A stretch of 64,000 nt of DNA from Macquaria australasica (lineage: Eukaryota; Chordata; Actinopteri; Centrarchiformes; Percichthyidae), in assembly GCA_005408345.1 (NCBI GenBank), contig SEMN01000202.1, positions 819,392 to 883,391 on the forward strand. Reading direction: 5' to 3'. The notes beneath the pieces are model-generated. The model did not search any database. It saw only the letters and a list, made by a program, of their open reading frames with translations, and was not told the origin of the DNA. How positions within the stretch are numbered: position 1 is the first letter of the stretch; the number at the start of each line of letters is the position of its first letter. The position numbers were made by a program, and so were the translations under genes. Below, one piece after another: positions 24,378 to 36,490 of the stretch.

Positions 24378-27300
24378 TTTCCCGTCTGATTCGGTACGAG
24401 GCTGCTGTGTACGACAGGCAACCCTGAGCTTTGACATTTTATCTTGTTGAAGCTTCTTCTGCAGCTACAACAACAGGATCATATTTCTAAGATACATATG
24501 GATACAAATATTTCACTGGATCTTTAATTTAATCTTATATGTATAGTACCAATCAACCTACATTGTCTTATTACTTTATTGACGCTCCCTTTCAGACACT
24601 TATGACCTCCTTGTATTCGAGCCGTAATCAATATAAAAAACGTATTCAAATCCCTCTAAATCAGAAAGTTGTTAATCATTTCGTAGACGAGTCTGAATCT
24701 CATAATGAGTTTGTAATAAAAACATTGCCTTTGCCAAAGACGCAAGATTTCAGATTAGCATATCTGACAACAATTTGTGCGTTGTGATACCCGGCCTGCT
24801 TCCACATGTCTTGGATGGAGAAATAAGCACGAACTGTAGGCGATTTTAGCAGATGGATGGGAGTCGTGCTCTGTCATGTATTGAGTCTTTGCTGACAGAT
24901 ACTGGCGATCTGCATGCTGGAGACACTTCACAGACGCAGCAGTGCCCTCCCATGCGTGTTCTTCCAACAGCATTGTCTTCTGTGAGACAAACTTAGACCT
25001 CATTCATGTGTGTTTTTTCCATCGCTTTTATCTTGAGTGATCCAGTCAGTCTTCTCTCTCTCTCTCTCTCTCTCTCTTCTTTCCTCTCCACCCAGTCTGT
25101 CTCTCCATCCAAAACCCCTCTCTCGTTTGCATGTGTGCATATGAGCCCATTACGGGAATGGAAAAGCCACAAATAGTGCATTCAAAATGAGGCAAAGATT
25201 TAATGAATTTCTGTGTTGTTTTATGGCTTTAAGGGGACTTCATGGAGTGATGGGTTTCATATGGGACTTGAGAGCCACCGCAGAAAACTGAAAAACCTCA
25301 GCTTTCCATGGCACAATGGTTCTGATTGTCACGGCTTTGTCACCATGACGTGGGCTAGAATGAGTAATTCATGAATTAAGTCTTCTTTTTTTTTTTTTTT
25401 TTTCAGTTACTTGATGACGTTAAAATGAGAACATTTGTTGTTGTTGTCTTGCAGCAGAACAAGCAGTTGTTATTTTAAAAGAGATGAACACTGTGCTCGC
25501 ATTAACCGGTTACACAGCTTTGGATCCAAGAGCCAAAATAACATCCTAGACACCGAATGACTACTCTCCATATATTTGATTTATGAAAAGATAATTTGTG
25601 CATTTCTATTTGAGGAAAAACACCAGTCCACAAGCTCCATCAATATTTTGAAAGCTTGTCAATTGGCTGACCTACAGTCTTGACACCAAAGGCCGAGCCC
25701 GATCGGATTGCTATTAAAATATAGTATAAATCCTTTAAGGGCAGCAGCACAAGGGCAAGGAGAAATTACACTAGTCCTTAAAAAGACATTGATTTTTGTA
25801 AATAAGAATATGAAATGATGGGTCATTTTTTGATATGCTTCTTTTCAGTCGAACACCAAGTTAGTCGGATAAATATTGTTAGAACAGAGAAGTGCTGATC
25901 TTCCAAAATAAAGCCACAAAATCTTCTTCATCCCTTTACTTGTCCACCTCCTATGTTATTTATTCTATAAATCCAGATCTGACTGATAGGCTATATATTT
26001 TCTTTCAATTGGTTTCTTTTACAAAATATGGAGAATGGACATTTTATTTTATTAAAACATCATCGTGATTTTTGACATCAGCATTTACAAAACACCCTAT
26101 GACCCTTTTCATATGTCTGAGTGACTAAAACATTAAAATAAATATGAATGCATATTTCCAAGGATATTTTTTTAGATTACTGTAATATATTGTATAAAAT
26201 ATATCTAATGTCCTTTACAGTTTATAAAACAGAGTAGATACCATTTCTTTGCAGTTAGATTACTGCAGTCTGTTGTCACGTAAGTCATTTTTACCGTCTT
26301 TGTGATCCATTCAATTGAAAGAAAATTAAAGACATATTTACAGACAGTGATCAGACATGACACAGCACCGCACAATATTTAATCTCCCTGTATATTGAAG
26401 AGAAACAGTTGGTTGATGATTTAACTAATGTGCTGTGTTTATGAATATAAATTTATCCTGACTGATGTTTAACATCCTAAACATTATTTTTCATTTTTGT
26501 AGTGTTAAGTGATGCTGGAACAGAATTTTTTTTTTTTTAACCTCCATTATGAGCTGTTAAGATTTGCTTATATGCTAGACCTGGTAGGTAAGACTGTGCT
26601 GTGCTTTGTTCTGCCTTAAAAACCATCCTTGCACGGCATTCATGCGTGTTTTTTTTCAGCATTTTCCAGGAGGTCAGATTCAACTACTTACCACGTCAGT
26701 CTGGATTTTTGACATGCAGTTGAAAGTGGACTCTAATGCGCATGGAGCAACGTTTTCCAGAGCGAGGGTGATTTTCCCGACACCTCATTCTGTGTCCAGC
26801 CCCGAGGCCATTAGTGATAGAGGCTGAACACGACTGATTGGTGTAACAGACCAGGAAGTGGTCTCTGTAGTTTTGAGTTGTACTGTGTTTTAATGGTGGT
26901 GGGTTTTGGCTGGAGTTGGGTCGAGGTGGTGTTATAAGGTTTGACAAGTCCCACACTCACACCCCATATGGTGGGAATTATAATAATTTGAGGTGCATTG
27001 TGGTGCATTTTGGGGCGCCTGTAAAATCTTGGGGAGGTTTCAGTCGTGCCGTTTTCGCTCCGGACTGCAGTTAGCTAGTGAGAAAAATACTCTGTGAAGA
27101 AATAATGGTTTTGTTTCAGTCGGCCAAAATTGAAATGTTTCAGATACTTGGTAGTCATGCTCAGTTGTGCTGCCATTTCCAGTAAAGAATAACACGAGGT
27201 TGAAAACAGATGGGAGTATCCAGTGGAAATACAATGATTTCACCCCTGGGAAATTTAAAAAACAATTGTTTTATCGTACATAGTCAACAATTACATGGTT

Positions 27301-28317
27301 TGAAGGGATTTACATCTACAAAAGACCAAGTCTGAGTCTGATAACTGTAATAAATGACCAAGAGAGCTGCAATCATAATGTTCTTTTAACCTCAGGCTAA
27401 CAGCAGTAGGGCTGGGTATCAAACTTCAATACTTTTTGGGAACAAATTGTATCCCTAGCATCAAGTAGCCTATCAAAAAGTGAAAGTTGGTATCAAATGC
27501 TTTGTCAGATTCATAGTCTTGTTGAATTCTTCTTTGATATATTTCCAGATTTACACAGTAATTATACACAGCCTCCTCCATGTTAGCGGATGGGACAAAC
27601 TGAAAAAAGTACACGTCAAATACATTTTTCCCAAAGATGGCTCCTGTCATTTTTGGTAGTTCTTATCACACTGATGTTTGTTCAAGTGTTCATTTTACAG
27701 TTATTTGATGCTATAAAAAGGGGGTGATTGACAACTGTGAGTGTGCTCGCGATTGGTTCAGGTGGGTGTATAGGCGGGAACTCGATCCCGCGCAGACTCT
27801 GGCTCCAAATGACATCACCACCGCAAGATGGCAGCTATGTACAGTCTATGTGTCTTTTTTTGCGTTAGCATGCCTAATTAGTAATAAACACAGAGAACAG
27901 TTGAGGACAAATTGAAACTTGATGACCTGATGATGGCACCAGATGAAAAGTTAAGGGATTACCAAAGTTATTACACTTTATCATGAGGGGGACATGAATG
28001 TTTGTACCAAATTTTATGGCAATCGATCCAGCGGTTGTTGAGATATTAAGTCTCGACCAAAATAGTGGACCAACCGCTTATTTTGTTAAATAGGAAAAAG
28101 GTATTGATATAAAATGTGCCAAATGCTGAAGCCATTATTGAACTCCCAGCAAAGCATCACTGACATCCGGTTAAGACTCCTAATTATGACTGGACGCTCA
28201 TGCCAGGCAGTCACTAATTAGCCATTGACCAACAAAAAGTATTTCATTTCTTTATAGAAAAGCCCACACACAGACACACATGTGCATGATTTTACCCCCT
28301 ACCCACCCACCCACCCA

Positions 28318-28348
<31 letters not shown>

Positions 28349-31057
28349 GTACACACTCATTGCAATCCTGGTATCCTGCTATAAACCACAAAAGATGAAA
28401 ATGTAAAACACTGTAATCTCTGTGGAAGTATAGCACTTCGGCTAACCTCCCGTCGAGAAAACCCTCCTCTTCCTCCATTAGTGCATCATTATTCATAGGG
28501 GAAAAAATAATTTGATAACAATGTGTTTAAAATCTGTGGGTGGCAACAGTCTTGCTGCCAGTCATGTGGTTTCCCAGGGGGATCAAACCATCCACTTCCT
28601 CTCTCTGCCTATGGAGAGAGGTGACGGGTGTTGGCAAAAGCGCCGGAAATTCACCTCCAGGCTGACAACTGCATCAAGTGTTCAGTGTGTTTATGTGTGT
28701 GTTGAATATTACTTTAGCTCTGATACACACTGTGTCACTGGCTGTTGTGAAATACTGTTTATAATGTTGTTGCTCAGTCTCAAGCCCATCCTCAGGCTGC
28801 GTTTGGTTTCACACACGTTAATTTGTGTTTCTAACCAACTTTGGCGTCCGTGACATTTTGCGGCCTCATCGCTTGCTCAGGTTTCCGTTTAGACAAAGAA
28901 CACGTAGACAGCATGGCGGCATTCGTCCTTGGTGTCCCACAGACAATGATGGCTCGTCTTGTGTGTGCAGGGTCTTTGGTAGTATCACATCGACAGCGTC
29001 AGTGGTGTGTTGACGTTCTCTCATGGTGAACCTTTATGCTTTGTCATTGTAGTGCACCCAGGTTATACTTAGTTTGACATTTTGCGAAATACACTTATTC
29101 ACTGTTTTTTGCGGAGAGTTAGATGAGAAGATGGATACATCTCTCATTTTAGCTTAGCTTAGCATAAAGACTGGAAACAGAGGGAAACAGCTAGCCTGGC
29201 TCCATCCAAAGGTAACAAAAGTTACACGTTATATCTTGTTGGTGTAATCTGTAAAAAAACAAAGTGTAAAAAATAAGTTTTGGTTTAAGTCTGGGTCTGG
29301 GTTAAGTCAGGTTAAGTCCTGTTGTCACTGCTAACAGTGACAACTGCTCCTGGACAAGAAATAGTCTGGCACATAACCCCACGTAAAACTGCAACTTGTC
29401 ATTTTTACACTTTTTGTTTTGGTACGGATTAAAGTGACGAGATAAAACGTGTTAATTCGTGAGTTTAAGAGCTGCTGGTAGGTGGATTTTGTAACCAATG
29501 GACAGAGCCAAGCTAGCTGTTTCTCCGTTTTCAGTCTTTATGCTATGCTAAGCTAACTGGCTGCTACATGTAGCCTTATATTTAACGGACAGATATGAGA
29601 GTGGTATTGATCTTTTCATCTAACTCTTCACCAGAAAGTAAATAAACCTACTTCCCAAAATGTCGTACTATTCATTTAATATATTCTCATGCATATTCTT
29701 GCATAGCCAGACAGAGACTGGTAACTTCTCATCTAACTCCCGGCAAGAAAACAAATAAGCGTATTTCCCGAAATGTCGAACTATTCCTTTAAACTGCTCT
29801 ATTCGCTGCTTGTTGAACTAACAGGATCTTTTTTTTGTTTTCTTGTTGTTTTCTGGTCAGAGGAAAATAGCAGCATATGTTTCATCCAGGCATGGAGGCG
29901 TTAATCGAGGTTCCCACACTCATCCTGTCAGCCTGACGGGCCGTGCCTGGCCCTCAGGCTCCTTCTGTCACCCTCTGAGCATAGCAGCACTGCTGGGAAA
30001 TGTTTTCACTCAGTTTGTTGTTTGCTCTCCTTCTCATTTTTACAGCCTTGATTTTCCACTGCCTCATTAATTGTGTCTCAGCTATGAACGCGTTTGGACG
30101 TGGAGACGCCTGCCAGAGCAGAAGCCTCCTTCAGCAAGTCAGCGTTGAGCGTAGATGGTCCAGTAAATTAATATAATAACCCATGGAATTTAAGATCTGG
30201 TTTTGTTTTTGAAAATGACATGATAATTTGATTTTTCAGGATCTTTTTTTGTCTACAGTCAGCTCTACTTCTTGTGCAGAATGCCTTTTGTTAGGGCGCT
30301 ACAGGGGACGTAGCTGCTGCACTTCAGCGGGAGAACCCATAATCTCGGGGGGCAGGAAGTCTCTTGGCCACATCCTTGTTGCCAGGGTTAGTATTTAATC
30401 TTCTGATCCAGACTGCCTAGAACATATCAGTAGTGTAATCAGCGCTGTAGCACTTCAGGGAAGAAAAGCACTACATCCTTTAAGCAGCAGGGAGTTCCAG
30501 ACTAATGTGGCTAGTCAGCAAGGCTTTCCAGTACTGGGCTAAATAGAAAACATCTTTGTGCTCTGAGTTACGCTCTTTCCACATTTAGATGCAACAACAG
30601 CAGACTGAAAGGCAGTAAAATGAGTGAGCTGTATTTGGACAACATATATAACATAACAATAGATTTACATGCACGAGACGATTGACAAGAAATGAATCAT
30701 CCCTGATCTGTTCACAGTTTCTCCTGACACCACATACAGGAACAGATTTATGATAGAAAATTACTATTATTGATTCTTTGATAATGAGACAGATTGTGAT
30801 GAGAGAGATAGGGACCTGAGGAGAGAGAGGGGGGTGAAAGCCACAAATCATTAACTATTCATGAGTATGGAAAGACAACTTATGGTCAATGACTGAAGTG
30901 ACACTTGTGCGAAGGAGTGAAGGACAAATCCAAGAGTATGGATGAGAGAGGAGAGGAGAGGAGAGGACAGACAGGGAGACGAGCGCTCAGTTTCTCATCA
31001 GTAAACACTGACACCTCTGTGCTCGCATCTGTGTACGTGTATGTGCACAAACACACT

Positions 31058-31119
<62 letters not shown>

Positions 31120-34100
31120 GAAACATCCGTCATATAGAGACAGACATATTGATTAGACACAGATAAACAGGGGACAGACAGGCAGTGATAGGCCATTTGC
31201 AGCTCTTGTAGTTGGATAATAATCAATTAATGGTCTTTTATTATGGGGATCATTTAATGGGGGTGGATTGAAACGGCTTAACTTCAAGTAAAGGGGGAAA
31301 CTCGAAACTTACTCAGGAACAACTCCAGAGAGGTCTTTTTTTCCACCTCCACACTCATGGTCACGGACTCTGCATGTGAGGACAAATACTTTGTCATAAT
31401 TACAGAACTACAGAAGGTTTCTTCATAGTTGCAGCACACTATGTATAATATAAACCATTTAACATACAACTTTATCATACTGTTTATTGTGTGTGACCTT
31501 GTTCCAGCTTTTGATGTTCACACTGATTGAAATAAGACACCATATTCTAGATCACTTGTGCATCAACTTCTACACATTTCCCCCAAAATTCAGCTTGACA
31601 TATTTGGTATCTTTGCCAACTTTATAGAAATAGTTTGGCATTTTGAGAAATAGGCTTGTTCACTTTCTTGCAGAGGGTTAGATGAGAGGATTGAATCGAC
31701 TCTCATGTCTGTACGCCAAATATGAAGCTACAGCCAGCAGTTGGTTAGCTTAGCTTAGCACAAAGACTGTAAACAGGGGGAAACAGCTAGTCTGGCTCCG
31801 TCTGAAGGTAACAAAATCCTCCTACCAGCACCTCTGAAGCTCACTAGGTCGTTTTTCTTTAATCCTTACAAAAGCCAAAGTGTAAAAACAACATGTTGTG
31901 TTTTTGTTTTATTTATTTATTTATTTTTTTACGAGGTACAGGAAGGAACTGCACCGGGCCAAGAAATAGTCCGGCACGTAACCCCCCCTAAATCCACAAC
32001 ATGTTGCTTTTAACACTTTTGTTTTTGTACAGACTAAACAAACCAGACACAACGTATTAATGAGTGAGCTTTAGAGGTGCTGGAGGTGGATTTTGGTACC
32101 TTTGAACAGAGCCAGGCTAGTTGTTTCCCCTTCCTAAGCTAAGCTAACTGGCTGCTGGCTGTAGACTCATATTTACTGTAGCTACAGACATGAAAGTGAT
32201 ATCAATCTTCTCATCTAACTCACTTTATCAAGAAAGTGAATGAGTGTGTTTTCCAAAATGTCAAACTATTCCTTTAAGATGTGGCATACTGCACTCAAGA
32301 CGCAACTAAGGTCAATCTTCCTGCATGACAAACAAGAGTGTATTTGTTTGTTTTTTTAACTGATTGGCTCAAATTGATTAACATTTTTTGCTTTTGCTGT
32401 TGGTTTTCCATCTTAAAAACAAACAATGGCGTTAATGAACCGTTACTTCATGAACACTATGGTTTGCATTGAATCAGTGTTTGACCACAGACAATTTCAC
32501 TAGAATAACTGGCAAAATTAAAAGAAATTCCCCTTGGATGGCCATCAGTGATCTACATTTCTCAATGGCCTCTATTCAGATTTTCAATCTGAAACAAATA
32601 AAGCACACACGCTCCATTATTTGTCTATTTTATAGGAAGCCACATGAAAGCTCTGTTTCCAGTAACACAGTATAAGAAGTGTTGAGTAAATGAACTACAG
32701 ACAATTTATTTGCTGTTTTAAACATTACTCATCATCCGTGTCATGCAAAACAATTTGTCTCAGAAATCCAAATCCACCACAGTTTTGCCTCACGCAGTCT
32801 GTCAATGTCAAGTGTAGACACACGAACAAACGCCAGATCTGTCGAATACCACGTTACCCACAATGCCTGTTTGCCAGATAGTGCTGAAATAAAAGCAGCT
32901 GCTTTGAACTGTGAGGAGACGCTGTTAAATCAAATCAATGAGAAAGACCTTGCTCAGAGTTTATAGGACGGCAGGTGCACACAATTTGGAAAGTAGAGAA
33001 GAAACTTGGAAACAAAGTTAAGTTTAAACATACAATATAGATATAAGATATATAGATAGATATTATTGGTTTCGATTACAGATGAGTATACTCTGGATTT
33101 CTATGCAAAATGTATCTCTGCAATATAGTAGCACATAATTCAGCACATGCCTTTTTACTGGCGTATTCTACACAGCATCTCTCCTCATTGCAGCCATATG
33201 TTTAACACACTAGCTGAGCTCAGCAGCTTGCCATCCTGGTTGCACTTCCTGCCGACTTGGGTCTGTTTGGTCTGTTTGGGTCCTTGTAGGAACCCGTAGG
33301 GGAGGTGAGGGTGGTGAGGGAAGGGGGGATACTTTGCTCCTGCAGGAAGAAGAGGGTGGGGGTGGGGCTGGAAATCTGTAGGAAATTGCTGTTAAGTGGT
33401 TCTTGAGGCTTTGTGGTTTTGACTCATCAGGCCCATAGTGAGTGGATGGTCCTTTTGTGCAGGCCTTACAGTGAGACTCAGATGGGCTGTCTGGGGCCCT
33501 GGTACGTAAACACACTACAGTGTATGAAGCTTTAATCACACAGATTTTGGGGTGCTTTAATGTTTAGTGTATATAATGTGTTTAGGTTATCTCTTGATGT
33601 TCTTTTCACTGAAGTCAGTACATTATGTGACTAAACTGGCAAGTGGGACTATTGATCAGGCTCCGGCTCTCTGCTTTGAAATCTAAAAAGTTGCACTGGT
33701 TGAAGAATGAAGATCAAAAATGTAAACTTTAATGTGACAAACCATACACTATGGTGCAATTTCACAAAATGTAAAGTGATAATGCAGCTCGCACTTTTGT
33801 TTTTAAAGCTGCATTAATTAATATTTTTATATTAACAGTTGGTCAAACTTCTTTGTGTAATGTGAAAGGGGTTGCTCATAGTGATGGACCCACAGATAAT
33901 TATCACCTAACTCTGCAGTTCCCCTCAGCTCCACAGAATGCTTTAGTGTCTTTCAGCTCATTGTTTTAGTTTTACGGCCCACAACTTTACTGTTTTGGTT
34001 CACTCTCACCGCTCTCGTTTGCTAACATGTTAGCCATATTAACTTTATATGGTCATGGTAATATGTTAGTGTTGTGTTTACAGCCTGTTCGACTGCCCGA

Positions 34101-34888
34101 AGCCAAAAAAATCAATTAATACTGCTTTAAAAATACATAACAGATATGGAAGCACAACTAATCAAGCTTTCAAGCTGTAAATGCCCATCAATGTATTTGA
34201 GAAACAGTCTCCACCATTTTGGCTTTGAGGGATGAGTCAGAATTTGACCAGTTTCTTCTTTTCATTTAGGAACCTGATGCCTCGGACGCTGGACGGCCAG
34301 ATCACCATGGAGAAAACTCCCAGCTACTTTGTCACAAAGGAGGCTCCTATCCGAGTCTGCACTATGAACTGCCAAACCAAACTCATTGTGGTGGTCAGGG
34401 ATCCTGTGACGCGGGCTGTATCTGACTACACCCAAACACTGTCCAAGAACCCAGGCCTTCCATCCTTCCAGAGCCTGGCTTTGAAAAACTCCACCACAGG
34501 TCTGATTGACACCACGTGGAGCGCTGTGCGCATCGGCCTCTACGCCAAACATCTGGAGAACTGGCTTCAGCACTTCCCCTTGTCTCATTTTCTGTTTGTT
34601 AGCGGTGAGCGGCTGGTGTCTGATCCGGCTGGGGAGATGGGCCGGGTTCAGGACTTCCTGGGTCTGAAAAGGGTTGTTTCAGACAAACACTTCTACTTCA
34701 ACCAGACCAAAGGTTTTCCCTGCTTGAAGAAGCCCGAGGGGAGCAGCAGACCTCGCTGCCTTGGAAAGTCTAAGGGCAGACCCCATCCCCAGATCCCCTC
34801 CGAGGTCCTGCAGAGACTCAGAGACTTCTACAGGCCCTTCAACCACCGTTTCTACCAGATGAGTGGACAAGACTTTGGCTGGGACTAA
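21359..34888 (+). CDS. hs3st6: Heparan sulfate glucosamine 3-O-sulfotransferase, HS3ST6-like
   Basis: Transfers sulfate from PAPS to the 3-OH of glucosamine in heparan sulfate, in the Golgi. Exons are 21359-21876 and 34270-34888, with a GT/AG junction inside an Arg codon and a 12.4 kb intron, giving 378 residues. Residues 1-20 are cytosolic, a hydrophobic anchor (about 21-40) makes it a type II membrane protein, and a variable stem (about 41-120) follows. The sulfotransferase domain has the 5'-phosphosulfate loop GVKKGGTRALLEF (about 132-144), the presumed catalytic Glu157 in AEPHFFDR, the 3'-phosphate motif VVVRDPVTRAVSDY, and a CLKK...RCLGKSKGR disulfide loop. N-glycosylation sequons NRT, NST and NQT are present. 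The start is the first in-frame ATG. Two-exon structure and sequence fit the HS3ST2/3/4/6 group; neighbours msrb1, fahd1 and hagh favour HS3ST6 (some fish genes of this kind are named hs3st3l). Confidence 0.92.
23425..23712 (+). mobile_element. hAT-like MITE, agggctgcaac family, copy 1
   Basis: Begins agggctgcaacttatttt and continues through the gattaatcgatta-rich terminal block, the centre acatatattcagttatgaca and gaacgatgaatcgattatc, ending in attaatcagg. The same order of blocks occurs at 47310 and 51262. It is a common fish non-autonomous DNA transposon, identified from memory of its ends. Confidence 0.6.
24337..24375. repeat. CA microsatellite
   Basis: Pure (CA)n of about 19 units inside the hs3st6 intron. 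A GCAGCAGCAG run lies near 24058 and interrupted GT tracts near 24205-24232. Confidence 0.95.
27960..28085 (+). repeat. Dispersed fish repeat (ccaaagt...gttgagatatt block), copy 1
   Basis: Contains ggattaccaaagttattac, tgaatgtttgtaccaaattt, gcggttgttgagatattaag and accaaaatagtggaccaac in this order. The same blocks occur at 42130-42430, partly duplicated. This resembles an abundant percomorph dispersed repeat with no coding potential. An adjacent segment (27720-27850, with gggaactcgatcccgcgc and gatggcagct) is probably another dispersed repeat. Confidence 0.55.
29066..29793. mobile_element. Palindromic MITE, copy D, plus a right-end fragment
   Basis: The left end tttgacattttgcgaaatac and right end cccaaaatgtcgtactattc are inverted. 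The inner blocks ttagcttagcataaagactg and cagctagcctggctccatc pair with agctagctgtttctccgtt and agtctttatgctatgctaag. A second right terminus, aaatgtcgaactattcctt, follows at about 29700-29793, so a partial copy is joined on. Confidence 0.7.
31059..31117. repeat. CA microsatellite
   Basis: Uninterrupted (AC)n of about 29 units in the hs3st6 intron. It produces spurious Cys-Val and His-Thr reading frames on both strands. Confidence 0.98.
31624..32280. mobile_element. Palindromic MITE, copy E
   Basis: The left end aaatagtttggcattttgag and right end ccaaaatgtcaaactattcc (then tttaaga) are inverted repeats. Inner arms include ttagcttagcttagcacaaa and cagctagtctggctccgtc on the left, and gagccaggctagttgtttcc and ctaagctaagctaactggc on the right. 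The agtgagctttagaggtgctg block matches copy C. Confidence 0.72.
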
Positions 34889-35902
34889 CAGAGGAGATTC
34901 CTGTCATAGCCCAGATAAAAGCCAGTCTCTTACTTTCTGGAGAGATTGACACAGGACTAACGTTCTCAGGGACGCGGTAGAGGATTACAGAGTCCACAAA
35001 CTGAATTCTGCCTCAGTGGACTCAACATGACATGCAGCACATGAACTGTCACTGTTGTGTTGACATGGACACAGTGCTGCCAATATACACACATAGTTAA
35101 TGGCTTACTTATTAAACCATTAAACCGTTTTCTTGCTTGTATGTTAATGTTAATGTTAATGTGATACAGAAGTTAGAAGCAAACTATGTACCAAAGGGAA
35201 AGCAAAAAACAAACAAACATTGCCTTTGAATATAATTTTTTTGGTTTCTTTATGTTTTGTTTGTAAAATAAGCTGATATTTATAGTTTCTGTTGATTTGA
35301 AATACAACAGTTACAGATTTCTTTTGTGAAAGAAATGTATTTATTACACGACAAAGCAAGACAACTGACTACACTTTCATTGACAGGACATAGGAAAAAA
35401 TGTCATACTCCATGATAAACCACTATTTCTTTATTATTAGCAGTGTTCATTGACTGCATTTATATTTTCATTACATTTACCGTTTCCAAATGCTACATAT
35501 CTTAGTTTGAAGTTGCAGGATATTTCTCAGTACATTGCAGTTCATATACCAATGATACCTCATCTGTAAATATTAAATGCGTAACAACGATCAGAAACCA
35601 CACATACGCACATTCCACTTGTAGGTATTTGTAGATATTTTTCCCTTCGAAGCTACATCACTATTTTAATTGCCTTGTACAGTTCCAACTGTGTCCGCTG
35701 TTACTCAAAACCTTAATCCTGTCTCTGATTCTTTGTGTTGTGAAGTAAAGTTTTATCTGACATGACATCCAGAGTACAGTGTTTCATTCTTTTTTATCTT
35801 GTGTGTTACTGTTAAGTTATTAAGCAAACTGAGGATGTTTATATAAAGACTGCTTGAAGAATGATATATTTGGCTTTGAAAAGTTAACCCTAATCCAATA
35901 AA
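34889..35902 (+). other. Probable 3' UTR of hs3st6
   Basis: AT-rich, non-coding sequence after the hs3st6 stop. An AATAAA at 35897-35902 (tccaataaatgtaattg) is the best poly(A) signal candidate and would give a 3' UTR of about 1 kb. No other gene signal is present. Confidence 0.45.
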
Positions 35903-35911
35903 TGTAATTGT

Positions 35912-36490
35912 CACGAACTTTGACACAGGACCGGCGGACTCAAATGCACGACTCATGAGACCAGAGCTTTTAAGTTCCACAGCAGTTTTACTGAAGTATT
36001 TCAATAATCAAACAAAAAGCGCTCACAACGAGGATAATCAAAGTACAACAAAAACACTCACGAAGAGGATAATAAAAAGTACAACAAAAAACACTCATGA
36101 AGAGGATAATCAAAAAGTACAACAAAAAACACTCATGAAGAGGATAATCAAAAAGTACAACAAAAAACACTCATGAAGAGGATAATCAAAAAGTACAACA
36201 AAAAACACTCATGAAGAGGATAAACATGAACACAAAATAAACCTGACAAAGAGGGCATTTGCTGGCACGCTTGGATTGGGGGTCTGTTGACGAGCAAAAA
36301 CAAGACGAACTGGCACAGGACAAGGGGAGACGCAGACTATAAATACATGAGGTAGGGGAGAACAGGTGAACACAATCAGGGGCGGGGTAGACAATCACAC
36401 TGGCGGGAAAATCACACAAAGGGAGGAAGTCAGGGTCTGAAACGAGAGGAAAGAGTTACTACACAATAAAACAGGACATGACAAACTTAA
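35912..36490. repeat. Dispersed repeat with an internal 38-bp minisatellite
   Basis: The ends read tgtcacgaactttgacacag and acaggacatgaca, resembling a common fish interspersed element (starting gtcacga, with ggcggactcaaatgcacgac near the left end). Inside, 36028-36220 is a tandem array with units starting at 36062, 36099, 36137, 36175 and 36213 (spacing 37, 38, 38, 38), key parts gaagaggataatcaaaaagt and acaacaaaaaacactcat. The first unit is diverged. The element's class is uncertain. Confidence 0.7.

Larger units (their letters stand above)
21877..34269 (+). other. 12.4 kb intron of hs3st6
   Basis: Donor AG/GTAGGG at 21877 and acceptor TTTCATTTAG ending at 34269. It contains no recognisable exon on either strand. 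It holds microsatellites (CA 24337-24375, CT 25052-25077, CA 28324-28348, CA 31059-31117), a gggctgcaac-type hAT MITE (23425-23712), two large palindromic MITEs (29066-29793 and 31624-32280) and a dispersed repeat near 27960-28085. Long first introns in this gene group commonly carry regulatory DNA, but nothing specific can be pointed to here. Confidence 0.6.

Noticed and set aside
30886..31226. Cys-Val-rich and His-Thr-rich reading frames on both strands
   Set aside because: They are translations of the CA microsatellite at 31059-31117.
33210..33539. Pro/Ser-rich minus-strand frame in the hs3st6 intron
   Set aside because: Low-complexity translation of a G-rich tract, with no splice partners and no recognised domain.
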